From Saprospiraceae bacterium (GTDB lineage: Bacteria; Bacteroidota; Bacteroidia; Chitinophagales; Saprospiraceae): 45,645 bases of DNA. Made by a program: the position numbers and the translations under genes. Below, piece by piece: positions 1-8,095 of this stretch (position 1 is its first letter; every line of letters starts with the position of its first letter). Under the pieces are notes generated by a model that had not been told where the DNA came from, searched no databases, and saw only the letters and a program-made list of their open reading frames with translations. The DNA lies in assembly GCA_020436835.1 (NCBI GenBank), contig JAGQWZ010000030.1:1-45645 (forward strand). The letters run 5' to 3'.

Positions 1-219
1 AGTATTCATCCCAATGAAATCAATATTGCTTCGACAGATAATTGTGGAGCTCTTACTCTTTCCTTTTCCGACACAGATATGGTGGAGGTAGTTGAATTGA
101 ACTGTGCGGATATAGGTTCTAAAATTCAAAGGCTGTGGGGTAAAGATGGTACTGGCAACCTGAACTATTGCGATGTCTTATTGACTATACAAAGTAATAC
201 TGGAGCTTGCCCTGACTAA
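1..219 (+). CDS. C-terminal end of a secreted HYR-like repeat protein (partial)
   Basis: The first 72 codons of frame 1 are open and end at TAA (217-219); the gene starts outside the window. The residues read as the last unit of a cysteine-rich HYR-like repeat: an ASTDNCGALTLSFSD stretch, a later paired Cys, a Trp, and a terminal CDVLLTIQ strand. Such repeats are stacked in very long surface proteins of Saprospiraceae, and the 1477-residue protein at 16685-21118 has related character. The reading frame stops directly after the repeat, with no T9SS sorting domain; codons beyond the stop resemble nothing. The protein may therefore be truncated, or may end naturally here. Only the family resemblance is supported. 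Confidence 0.6.
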   Translation, partial: SIHPNEINIASTDNCGALTLSFSDTDMVEVVELNCADIGSKIQRLWGKDGTGNLNYCDVLLTIQSNTGACPD

Positions 220-433
220 GAATTCCATTCCAGAACCCCCCAGAATAGTTTTCTAACTCAAAGGTTAATAATAATTATTTAAATAAAAGACATAGCTGAG
301 TCCGTGCTAGTCCAGAAAAAAAACTGGCGTAGATCAAGTGCAACCAACGAATCACCCACAGGATGCTATCTGAATTCCAAATGAATAAGTTCGGTTCAGA
401 GGAATCTATTCAATAGAGTCAGGTTAAATCCTG

Positions 434-462
434 CCCCCAGTTTCTGTAGAAAAGCGAGGGGG
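434..462 (-). terminator. possible terminator hairpin of the AspT/YidE-type transporter gene
   Basis: A compound stem lies 35 bases past the stop of the minus-strand transporter gene: CCCCC (434-438) pairs with GGGGG (458-462), and inside it TTTCT (441-445) pairs with AGAAA (448-452). No clear T-run follows on the minus strand, so intrinsic termination is only a guess from position and structure. Confidence 0.3.
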
Positions 463-496
463 AGTTCTTGCTCTCATTTAATTTTTTGATTCAAAA

Positions 497-2128
497 CTAC
501 CTAAGCACCGAAAACAACAATTGAACAAAAATAATCTTGGTAATTAAAGCAACCGGAAGCATCGTGGTAAATCCAATATTTGGCAATTTATTTCCTGCCC
601 TGTCCACCGAGAAATCTAAAATAGCCGGTTGATTGGCAACCATCCCGGTCAAAAAACTGAACGGAATACCGATTAGCTTAAATCCAATGACGAGGGTAAT
701 GATACCGGTAAGAATACTGATAATAACACTGGACAGAAAAATATAAGTACCTCCACCCCCCATTAACGTACTGAGAAAGGTGTGTCCGGAGTTAATACCT
801 ATTCCCGCCAATAGTAGCGTTAACCCAAATTGACGTAAGGTCAGATTCGATCCATAAGACAGTGTCCATACGATAGGACCGGTACGTCTTAGAGAGCCCA
901 ACAGCAAAGCAACCACTAACGGTCCACCGGCAAAGCCAAGTTTGAAGGAACTTCCATTGGGCAGACTAAACACAAACAAACCGAGCAGCAGGCCCAATGC
1001 CATACCCAGGCCGAATGAAAGCAAATTCACGTGACTGAGTCTTTCGTACGAATTGCCAAATAAATCGGCAATTTTCGGCAGATCCTCTTTACGGGCAACA
1101 ATACGCACCTGGTCTCCCAATTCCAAAATAGTATCTCCGGTAGCAAGTAGATCGATGTCTCCCCGGCGGTAGCGGGAGATAATGGCGGAATACTTTTCGT
1201 TGAGATTTAAGGCGGCCAATTTTTGACCTACAACCCTGGGATTGCTTACAAAGATCCGGGCCGTATCATAGGCAGGATCCCCGGCGATTAATTCACCCTG
1301 AACCTCTTGGCCAAGTTCTGAAATGGCTCGATCCACTTCATCTCTATCTCCCACCAACCGTATGATATCTCCTTTACGCAGCGTCATATCCATGTGCGTA
1401 AGCTTAGTTTCTCCATCGCGCAGGTAACGACCAAAGACGAGACTCCATCCCATCTCTTGACGGATGTCGCGAAATGTCATGTCTTCAAAGGAATCAGTCG
1501 TGATCAGAATGGCCGTATTTTTCATATCCTGCTCAATAGGATAATCCTTTCGCAAAGCCCGTTCTTCCGACTGATAGTTGATTTTCAGGATCTTCTCTAT
1601 AAAGGCTATTGCCATCATTACCCCAAGAACTCCCATCGGATAACTGATCGAAAACCCAACCACTGCTTCTTTGCTTAGCTGGGTAGCAGTACCGGCAACA
1701 TAGTTGTGGCTGAAGGCATCCAGAAGCGCCGCCAACGCAGCAGTATTGGTAGTAACGCCGGCAAAAAGTCCGGCTGTGGTTGACGCTTCAAAGGAGAACA
1801 GGAAATGTAGTCCAAGTGCTATGGAGGCGCTTAGGACCAGCATTAAAACAACAAAAACTATATCCCTGAATCCATGCTGCCTAATGTTATGAAAGAAACC
1901 AGGACCACTCTGCAATCCAATGGTATAGACAAATATGGTCAGACCTAGAGTAATAATGATATCCGGAATACGAAGAGCCGGATCGATCGCACCGAAACCC
2001 AAACCTACGAATAATACCGCTGCCACTCCCAAACCGGTGCCGCGAATTCGGACACTTCCTATCCAGTAGCCCAGCGCGGTAACTACAAACAGTAACAGGA
2101 CTGCATTTTCCTTAAATATTTCTACCAT
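497..2128 (-). CDS. AspT/YidE/YbjL-type transporter with TrkA_C domains
   Basis: A 543-residue inner-membrane protein of the aspartate:alanine exchanger type. Two hydrophobic halves (about residues 5-175 and 370-543) flank a hydrophilic centre carrying two TrkA_C/RCK_C-like domains, seen in the RDIRQEMGWSLVFGRYLR and VVGQKLAALNLNEKYSAI segments. The first half holds the family-type GLFAGVTTNTAALAALLDA motif. The frame stays open to 2203, but a TAnnTTTG box at 2146-2153 lies inside that extension and the following ATG (2128) begins just before the first membrane helix, so 2128 is chosen. The substrate cannot be read from sequence; family members exchange amino or dicarboxylic acids, and many bacterial copies are uncharacterised. 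It stands alone, with no operon partner. Confidence 0.85.
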   Translation of the reverse strand: MVEIFKENAVLLLFVVTALGYWIGSVRIRGTGLGVAAVLFVGLGFGAIDPALRIPDIIITLGLTIFVYTIGLQSGPGFFHNIRQHGFRDIVFVVLMLVLSASIALGLHFLFSFEASTTAGLFAGVTTNTAALAALLDAFSHNYVAGTATQLSKEAVVGFSISYPMGVLGVMMAIAFIEKILKINYQSEERALRKDYPIEQDMKNTAILITTDSFEDMTFRDIRQEMGWSLVFGRYLRDGETKLTHMDMTLRKGDIIRLVGDRDEVDRAISELGQEVQGELIAGDPAYDTARIFVSNPRVVGQKLAALNLNEKYSAIISRYRRGDIDLLATGDTILELGDQVRIVARKEDLPKIADLFGNSYERLSHVNLLSFGLGMALGLLLGLFVFSLPNGSSFKLGFAGGPLVVALLLGSLRRTGPIVWTLSYGSNLTLRQFGLTLLLAGIGINSGHTFLSTLMGGGGTYIFLSSVIISILTGIITLVIGFKLIGIPFSFLTGMVANQPAILDFSVDRAGNKLPNIGFTTMLPVALITKIIFVQLLFSVLR

Positions 2129-2145
2129 ACCAGCTTTATCAACAG

Positions 2146-2153
2146 CAAAAGTA
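2146..2153 (-). promoter_or_regulatory. -7 box of the transporter promoter
   Basis: TACTTTTG on the minus strand matches the Bacteroidota -7 consensus TAnnTTTG. Initiation about 7 bases downstream would leave a leader of roughly ten bases before ATG 2128. No convincing -33 TTG was seen at 19-21 bases. Confidence 0.5.
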
Positions 2154-2260
2154 CAATAATCGAAACTGCTGCATCCTGATATTACCGAAGGAGATATTGA
2201 CAAATTGTTATTTCCAAATCCAGTTCTTCAGCCGGAAGAGTACCCAAATATTACCACGAT

Positions 2261-2416
2261 TTACCGGTCCGGATTACTTGCCCTTAAGTTAAGCGATTCA
2301 TTCTCAGTATCGTCCTCCTCCGCACCCCACAAACTCCTCCCAACGATAAATGTTGGGACATAGCCTGGAGTGGAGAACCGGCCACCCGCATTAGCATATT
2401 CAACATACGCAGTCAT
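2261..2416 (-). pseudogene. 51-codon open frame, probable gene remnant overlapping 22-bp repeat copy A
   Basis: An ATG-started frame of 51 codons. It has protein-like composition (a GGRFSTPGYVPTFIVGRSLW stretch followed by an acidic AEEDDTEN segment), but no family is recognised. In the same frame the 15 or so codons upstream of the preceding stop (around NSGDFLPHSTW) also look coding, so this is more likely a gene decayed by a nonsense change than an intact small protein. Its PGYVPTF codons fall in the 22-bp repeat that recurs inverted at 4394-4415, again readable as PGYVPTF in the equivalent frame. The rest of the 2129-2534 gap shows no gene. Confidence 0.3.
2347..2368 (+). repeat. 22-bp inverted repeat, copy A
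   Basis: A perfect 22-base match, in inverted orientation, to 4394-4415. The core reads TGTTGGGACATAGCCTGG. The copy overlaps a local hairpin TCCCAAC/GTTGGGA (about 2339-2357). A chance 22-mer match in a window this size is very unlikely (order 1e-4), so the copies share descent or function. They flank the 528-residue membrane protein gene. Confidence 0.7.
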
Positions 2417-2534
2417 AGCCCCACCTACGACCAGAATTTACCACGTAGAATGGGGCAAAAAGTCGCCTGAATTTGCTTTTAGAATTAAGGGCTCATCTAC
2501 CAGCATACAGCTTAGAAATTCATTAGTACTAAAA

Positions 2535-4121
2535 CTAATTTAATTCGATCTTCCAGCTCGCCAGTACACCATGCAGAGGGTGATATCCAATAATGTAATA
2601 ATCAGAAAAGTCCTGATTACCATCTGGTCCTGAGAGGAAAAAACTGAATGTATCATTCGTGAGAGGCAGCAAATCAGTTGACGAAATAATTGGAGCAGTC
2701 GGGAAATGAACCCAGGAGTTTTGATCCTTGTAGCCAACTCTGATCTCCATTCCAGGCATGCTACCGGTAAAATGTAGCCTGCCTTTCAGATACAGGTGCG
2801 TTTCCGTCACTTCATTCACCTCAAAATGCACGATTATATCAAACCTTTCGTTCTTATGGTTGGACATCCTGGATCTCAGTTTTACATCATCCATGTCGTA
2901 GATACCTTCAGCCCTGGCCTGCTTGAGGATTTTACCGGCTGCCGGCTGATTTCGTGCGGTGAGCTCCGAATCATCCTGCAGGGCGTTATAAATCGAAGCT
3001 CCCATCCTCAACTGAATATTTCGCCTTTTCAGTTCCCTTAAAGAGTCCTCCATGCGGAAGCCGTACATCAGTAATGCAAATAGTAAAATCCCATAATAAT
3101 TATTGAAATAGACTTCCCGTTGAAACCAAATGATAGCGATGAAAATAAAAATAAGGGGTAACAATTGATAAAATCGATACCGGTAAGCAGTCGTTGCCCC
3201 CAGACCGAATTGAGATCGCATTAATGTAGCAAATAAGGCAACCAGCAGCGCATATAGCAGCCCTGATATGATGATTGGATCATTTAGCAATTTCGATTTA
3301 TAGTTCCTCCAAACAAAGAAAATTGCGAGCAATACCAACATCCCAAGCAATGCCGCCCAGACATGATGATCTCCATAGATCGGCTTAAATATTGAACCGA
3401 AAAAAATAATGAAATTTGCGGGATATGTTAAGAGATGCACTTTTGTGCCCACTCCAAATCCCTGGCCTTGAAAGTATCCAAAAACATAGTATAGGGAAAT
3501 CATTGCCATGACCAGAAACCATATGGCTATTTCACGTTTTGAATACTTCAAATAAAGGATGGGAATTCCGGCAATAAAAACCAAAATTCCCGCCCCCGAA
3601 CTGAGTGAGGATAATATTGCCATTAACAGAGCGACGAGGAAATTTCTCCATCCTTTCAACGCCATAAAATAGAGGGAAAGAAGGGCAGTAACAAGCGTTG
3701 CAATATGCATAAATGATGAGGACCAATTGTTCAGCGTAAAGACCGGCACAGCGACCAGGAGAACAATAATTGTAAAAGAATTTGAAGTTGTTTTATTCAG
3801 GGAATAGATCCCATAAAGAGTAAAAAGAAAAGCCAGATGCAACAGGTTATTTATAAAGATAAAATGAATGAAATTCACTTCTCCAAACAACAACCAATCA
3901 AATAAGAATAATAATTTTTGAGTGACAATCGGATGACCGTTTTGAAAACTGAATATCAACTCCAGTCGCTCCCAAAAACTTACTGAATTTCTCCAATCAC
4001 TAATAGTATCCAAGCAAAGATTATAATCATCCAGGAGGGGAAGGTTTTCCGCGTAGAAGAGGGAAACGACTACGGAGACCAAAGCCAAAAAAGAAAAAAG
4101 TAATTTTTGTCCGGCTTTCAT
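2535..4121 (-). CDS. multipass membrane protein, GT-C-like architecture
   Basis: A 528-residue protein with an N-terminal helix (about 7-24), then an Asp-Asp pair at 31-32 in the first extracytoplasmic loop, then about ten more hydrophobic segments up to residue ~360. It ends in a soluble domain of about 150 residues rich in beta-strand patterns. A helix followed by an acidic pair in the first loop is the usual layout of GT-C glycosyltransferases that use lipid-linked sugars, but no family-specific motif is clear, so transferase activity is a guess. It is monocistronic. It sits between the two inverted copies of the 22-bp repeat (2347-2368, 4394-4415), which is unexplained. The ATG at 4121 directly precedes the first helix. 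Confidence 0.6.
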   Translation of the reverse strand: MKAGQKLLFSFLALVSVVVSLFYAENLPLLDDYNLCLDTISDWRNSVSFWERLELIFSFQNGHPIVTQKLLFLFDWLLFGEVNFIHFIFINNLLHLAFLFTLYGIYSLNKTTSNSFTIIVLLVAVPVFTLNNWSSSFMHIATLVTALLSLYFMALKGWRNFLVALLMAILSSLSSGAGILVFIAGIPILYLKYSKREIAIWFLVMAMISLYYVFGYFQGQGFGVGTKVHLLTYPANFIIFFGSIFKPIYGDHHVWAALLGMLVLLAIFFVWRNYKSKLLNDPIIISGLLYALLVALFATLMRSQFGLGATTAYRYRFYQLLPLIFIFIAIIWFQREVYFNNYYGILLFALLMYGFRMEDSLRELKRRNIQLRMGASIYNALQDDSELTARNQPAAGKILKQARAEGIYDMDDVKLRSRMSNHKNERFDIIVHFEVNEVTETHLYLKGRLHFTGSMPGMEIRVGYKDQNSWVHFPTAPIISSTDLLPLTNDTFSFFLSGPDGNQDFSDYYIIGYHPLHGVLASWKIELN

Positions 4122-4589
4122 TTTAAATCCAGTGAAAAATACATCAGGTGTTCCGTTGCATAAATAACTACATAGATTGGCTTATCCTTTTCACCATCAC
4201 AGCGTCACCTAACCTCGATAGAGCACCGCTATGCCTGCGTTCTGCGCCTTGTCCTGATGAAAAAATCCGGCACCCTGTACACATACTTATAGGACGAAAC
4301 ACTAGCTAAGTTAAATAAACCCGGGAGAACACGATGTGCATATCAATATGAGGATTAAAGTGACTTTGTGGAGGATTACCAGGTCCTCCCCTACCAGGCT
4401 ATGTCCCAACATTTAATATATCACCTAACTTCAAGGCAAGGATTTAAAAATAATCCACCTGAGGTATGAATGCTTTCAGGGACCTGATTAATACTTTGCC
4501 CATGATCAGTTGGGTCTCCACTATCTTACTGAGTATTGCTTTGGTCAGATCAAATTACAAAGGTTGAGACAAAGCATACCGGTCCCGAT
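4122..4589. other. intergenic region with repeat copy B and a weak small open frame
   Basis: This 468-base gap has no clear gene. It holds repeat copy B (4394-4415) with an adjoining GGAGGA/TCCTCC inverted pair (about 4370-4389). A plus-strand frame of 33 codons (4466-4567) begins MNAFRDLINTLPMISW and contains one hydrophobic segment. Its composition would suit a small membrane peptide, but a frame this short is expected by chance and its GAGG lies too close to the ATG for a ribosome site, so it is not called as a gene. Confidence 0.4.
4394..4415 (-). repeat. 22-bp inverted repeat, copy B
   Basis: Perfect inverted copy of 2347-2368. Beyond the 22 bases the two copies keep only loose similarity (a GG-rich stretch on the CCTGG side), so the conserved core is short. 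Confidence 0.7.
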
Positions 4590-6245
4590 CTAATTATCTG
4601 ATTGACGATCTAGTGGGATGATCTTGGCACTGGATACAAAGGAATTTTCAGCAATGTCAAACTTCTGGTCCTTCGACTCCCAGGCACCCAGGTCATTGAG
4701 TTCGTGAATAAAATACTCAACCAGGTCCGGTGCATCGCCAAAACAGGCCAAAAGGAAATCGATGATGGCCGCGGCTTCGGATTTGTCTCCGGGGGTAACG
4801 AAGACCTCTTCCGTCGTCTGGGGATACTGTTCAAGGCCTGCCACCAAACGCAGGGGATAGCGATTTCTTTCAAATGCCCGGATAAGTGCTTTTTTAGTTT
4901 TTGGCCGGGCACCAATGGTGTGGTATAGGTAGATGACCTTACCGTATAGAAAAGCCAGATGATCTTCTTTTGGAAATGCTTTAAACAGTCGCTGGACAGA
5001 AGCCCAGTCTCTCTCCAGAATGCATAGTTCGAGCAAAATCAACCGGTTCATGAGATGATCGGATGCGTCCATCTCCATCATTTTCCAGAATACTTCAAAT
5101 CCCTCTTCTCTTCTTCCCGCCGCCATATACTCTTCAGCCAATAGGCGCATGGCACGCATATACGGACGGGTTCGATGATCCAACCACCAGGCTTTTTGCA
5201 GGTCGATTTCATGGACGTTCAGATCTTTTAATCCTTCATCCATACCGGCTTTCAACATTTGCAAACGGAGATTGCGATCTGCTTCCCAGCCTGCCAGACA
5301 AATATGAGCCTCGACACAGCGGGGAAAATCGGTCAAAATTTCCCTCACTTTATGGAGAGATTGCTCCTTCGGTAATTCAAAAGATCGAATCGCATCAATC
5401 ATGGCCCGGCTGTGCCCCGGAATATGCCTTTCCCGACCGATTTCATCAGCCGTCTTTCCCACGAAACTCTCCAGCAGTGCTTCCAGATCGGCCAGATTAT
5501 CGAAACTTAAATCGTCCAGGCCCATCGTCTCGTATTGCTCCATAAACATGGCATAATGCGAGGATGGCCGGTATCGATTCTCCTGATTTTCTTCCGGGTA
5601 GCGAATTTCCTCCAACTCAAGATCATTCTCTTCCAGCTCATAGCAGAACAGATCGATATCTTCCGGATATCCCGCCAGACCCACTTCAATCAAACTGCCC
5701 ACTGCACGCACAGAAATCACATGAACATGATCTTCCTCCGCTTCATCTTCATTAAAATAATAAAGATCGTCCCGGATCATCTCATCAAGGTCATTTAGAA
5801 TTTGTTCATCGATATCATCCTTGTAGCGAAATACCGCGAGGACATAATCTTTCTCGACAAAGGGCTCCTCCGCATTGTCAAATTCCGTATCTAATTGAGG
5901 GAAATCAAACTCGGAATATCGTTCCGGGTGGGATGTCAATTCCAATTTCTCACCAATTTGATCGGCAGTCTGCCGAATGAGAGCAGGATCTGAAGTGAAG
6001 AATTCGGAAATATCCTCCAACGCTATACTAATAACTGATTTACCGGTAGTCAAACTATTGTGCCGGGCAATCGCAAATACCAATCCGGCCGCCCACAGTT
6101 CCACATTCTCTTCATCTTCAAGGAAATCATCAATGATTAATTCACAGTCATCGGCAGCCTGGATCGTTGGGGTAAACATCCAAAACCGTTTCATTTCATT
6201 GAGACAATCTCCAATATGCTGATCTAACTGACGACGTAAATTCAT
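4590..6245 (-). CDS. large cytosolic protein of unknown function, DUF6398-like N-terminus, helical repeats
   Basis: About 551 residues with no signal peptide or membrane segment. The N-terminal ~110 residues resemble the DUF6398-type module (a WAAGLVFAIARHNSLTTGKS stretch followed by an HTH-like segment). The middle (about 140-260) is very acidic. The C-terminal half is alpha-helical with TPR-like spacing. The family is not recognised with certainty and no catalytic motif stands out. The frame opens with a GTG at 6266; the first ATG is at 6245 and is preferred. Neighbours give no hint: it is flanked by large gaps on both sides. Confidence 0.55.
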   Translation of the reverse strand: MNLRRQLDQHIGDCLNEMKRFWMFTPTIQAADDCELIIDDFLEDEENVELWAAGLVFAIARHNSLTTGKSVISIALEDISEFFTSDPALIRQTADQIGEKLELTSHPERYSEFDFPQLDTEFDNAEEPFVEKDYVLAVFRYKDDIDEQILNDLDEMIRDDLYYFNEDEAEEDHVHVISVRAVGSLIEVGLAGYPEDIDLFCYELEENDLELEEIRYPEENQENRYRPSSHYAMFMEQYETMGLDDLSFDNLADLEALLESFVGKTADEIGRERHIPGHSRAMIDAIRSFELPKEQSLHKVREILTDFPRCVEAHICLAGWEADRNLRLQMLKAGMDEGLKDLNVHEIDLQKAWWLDHRTRPYMRAMRLLAEEYMAAGRREEGFEVFWKMMEMDASDHLMNRLILLELCILERDWASVQRLFKAFPKEDHLAFLYGKVIYLYHTIGARPKTKKALIRAFERNRYPLRLVAGLEQYPQTTEEVFVTPGDKSEAAAIIDFLLACFGDAPDLVEYFIHELNDLGAWESKDQKFDIAENSFVSSAKIIPLDRQSDN

Positions 6246-6852
6246 ATAGTTCAAGATTCTAATCACGTTTGCACATGATCCCCTTACTGCTTTTACCTCC
6301 TAAAGTCCTACCCTGCCGGTCATTTACCCGGAGTAGTCATTAGGCCTTGCACCCGATGTTTCGAAACCTCAGATCTCTTCAGCTTAAGGTCTAACCTTAC
6401 ACCTGCAATGCAAGGTTACCGTCAAACTTAGAAAAAAAACCAATGCCATGATCTGAATTTGTAGCCCGTCAACAGTTATCCACATCGATGTTAGGAAAAT
6501 ACCGAGCCATGCCACGTAAGCTTTACCATTGTCTTCAGTATTTGGATTAAAATCTGTTTATTCCCGCATATTCTTACTCAAATTGACCATATAAAATATT
6601 CTGCTGATCACATCATTCACACCAGTAAGCTCTGTTATTGCTGAAAATGCCGGGTCGGCCGCCATTCTTCATCAATACGCCTAACGGCAGATATTCGAAA
6701 CGATATCAAGAGAAAAAGCTTAGTTGATTTTGAAAATACCGGTTCCGACGAAAAATTATGCCGACCATAGATCTTTTCCTTTCAAAATAAATTTCCGGCA
6801 ATACCTTCCTGTATTTTATCAAAATCTAAATCTCTATTAGCGGACTTCACTT
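6246..6852. other. 607-base region without a supported gene
   Basis: No convincing gene. It holds an imperfect inverted pair AACCTT/AAGGTT (about 6393-6416), a perfect 9-base DnaA-box match TTATCCACA (6476-6484, single, compatible with chance), and a 35-codon minus-strand frame (6558-6665) whose end reads MVNLSKNMRE and may be the eroded end of a gene. AT content rises toward the lipoprotein gene. Confidence 0.4.
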
Positions 6853-7260
6853 TTAGATTTTCAAATGCAAAAAATGATCCTGACATTTATCTTCTCCATC
6901 AGGACATATTGAATATTTAATGAATGCCGTATCTCCATGAATACCGGATTCCCCTAGTCTGATAAATAACTCAGAATAATTATTAGGGCTACTCAGAACG
7001 GTATCTATCTTCAGTTCCGCATTGCCTGTACTTTTATCCAGACCAATAATTCGAAGGGTCGAAACATAATCTTTCGAAAATAACTCACCGCGGTTCATTT
7101 TACTAAATAAGAAATCAGTATGCTTAGTGGTAAATATTTTGTTAAAATTATTTATATTAAGGCTATCTCCCACTTGACCATAATCATCAGTTGTCCCTAC
7201 TTCTTTATTCTGCTTACAATTAACGGTGAAAAAAATCAATAAAATCAGAACGTATCTCAT
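6853..7260 (-). CDS. small putative lipoprotein
   Basis: A 135-residue protein with a short hydrophobic N-terminus (residues 2-14) ending in TVNC at residue 15, a relaxed lipobox. The mature part is small and polar, with a paired-Cys tail (CPDGEDKCQDH). No family is recognised. The gene is AT-rich relative to its neighbours and is separated by only 22 bases from the divergent gene at 7283, so each gene's promoter must lie at least partly inside the other gene. Location on the periplasmic face of a membrane is inferred from the lipobox only. Confidence 0.55.
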   Translation of the reverse strand: MRYVLILLIFFTVNCKQNKEVGTTDDYGQVGDSLNINNFNKIFTTKHTDFLFSKMNRGELFSKDYVSTLRIIGLDKSTGNAELKIDTVLSSPNNYSELFIRLGESGIHGDTAFIKYSICPDGEDKCQDHFLHLKI

Positions 7261-7282
7261 ACAGTTAAATATAAATAATTGA

Positions 7283-7954
7283 ATGGAAAAAATATTAAAG
7301 GTAGCAGCAGCTGAATTGGGAATACGAGAATTTCCCGGTCCGGATCACAACCCAAAGATAATCAGATACGCTCACGATGTCGGTTTGAGATGGGTAGATG
7401 ATGATGAGACCCCCTGGTGCAGTATTTTCATGAATTGGGTTGCCTGGAAAGCGGGTTTCAAAAAATCCGGTAAAGCAAATGCCCGATCCTGGCTGGATAT
7501 TGGTTTCGAAGTTTTAGAGCCTGAACCAGGTGATATCGCCATTTTTTGGAGGGAGACTCCAGAAAGTGCTCTTGGTCATGTAGGCATCTTTCTGGGCTAT
7601 GCGTTGGGAAACAATCGCATCTATGTATTAGGAGGCAATCAGCAAAATGCGGTTTCGGTCTCTGCTTATGATACGGCAAGATTGCTTCAATTCAGACGTC
7701 TGGTGAAAGAAGACATCCGGCTCACAACAAAAGTACTGCAAATGGGTGACCGGGGTCCCGAGGTGGCAGCATTGCAGGATACCTTGAAAATGGCAGGATT
7801 TAATTGTGGCACCTCCGATGGGTACTTTGGGCCCCGTACCGAAAATGCGGTAAAGGAACTCCAGGCTTACAGTATTGGCCTGCTAGCTGTAGATGGTGTA
7901 TTCGGTCCCGCAACCAAAGCCTATTTGAAGGAACTAATAGAACAACAAGGCTGA
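7283..7954 (+). CDS. TIGR02594-type (NlpC/P60-like) peptidase with C-terminal peptidoglycan-binding domain
   Basis: A 223-residue protein. Residues 1-140 match the TIGR02594-type cysteine peptidase fold: TPWCSIF holds the candidate nucleophile Cys46, GHVGIF gives His99, and Asn119 in VLGGNQQN is a plausible third residue. After a linker, about residues 148-222 form a PG_binding_1 domain (MGDRGPEVAALQDTLKMAGF, then FGPRTENAVKELQ and a FGPATKAYL repeat). Family members cleave peptide bonds of peptidoglycan. There is no signal peptide, so export must be by another route, as with endolysins, or the enzyme acts after lysis. No phage genes surround it. Confidence 0.8.
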   Translation: MEKILKVAAAELGIREFPGPDHNPKIIRYAHDVGLRWVDDDETPWCSIFMNWVAWKAGFKKSGKANARSWLDIGFEVLEPEPGDIAIFWRETPESALGHVGIFLGYALGNNRIYVLGGNQQNAVSVSAYDTARLLQFRRLVKEDIRLTTKVLQMGDRGPEVAALQDTLKMAGFNCGTSDGYFGPRTENAVKELQAYSIGLLAVDGVFGPATKAYLKELIEQQG

Positions 7955-8095
7955 GAAATAATAAAAATCCATCGGACCTAAATTCATAATAACCCGGTAA
8001 TCAGTCGCATCCTTCAAGGGTCTATAAACGTTTAAGTATCATAGCACATCATGCCGAAACAGCGCATATGATTTTAGCATTATAAGGTAAAACCT

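Noticed and set aside
4466..4567. 33-codon small membrane peptide
   Set aside because: Frame length compatible with chance, Shine-Dalgarno-like GAGG only one base from the ATG.
5063..5545. 160-codon plus-strand frame
   Set aside because: Antisense to the 551-residue gene, low-complexity Ser/Pro/Phe composition; shadow frame.
6476..6484. Perfect DnaA-box match TTATCCACA in a gene-poor region, possible replication origin
   Set aside because: Single copy, no cluster of boxes or AT-rich unwinding element, no dnaA/dnaN nearby; one such 9-mer is expected by chance.
6558..6665. 35-codon frame MAADPAF...NMRE on the minus strand
   Set aside because: Too short and without a family; only noted as possible debris.
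7283..7954. Prophage endolysin as sign of a prophage
   Set aside because: No other phage genes around; TIGR02594 proteins are common chromosomal genes in Bacteroidota.
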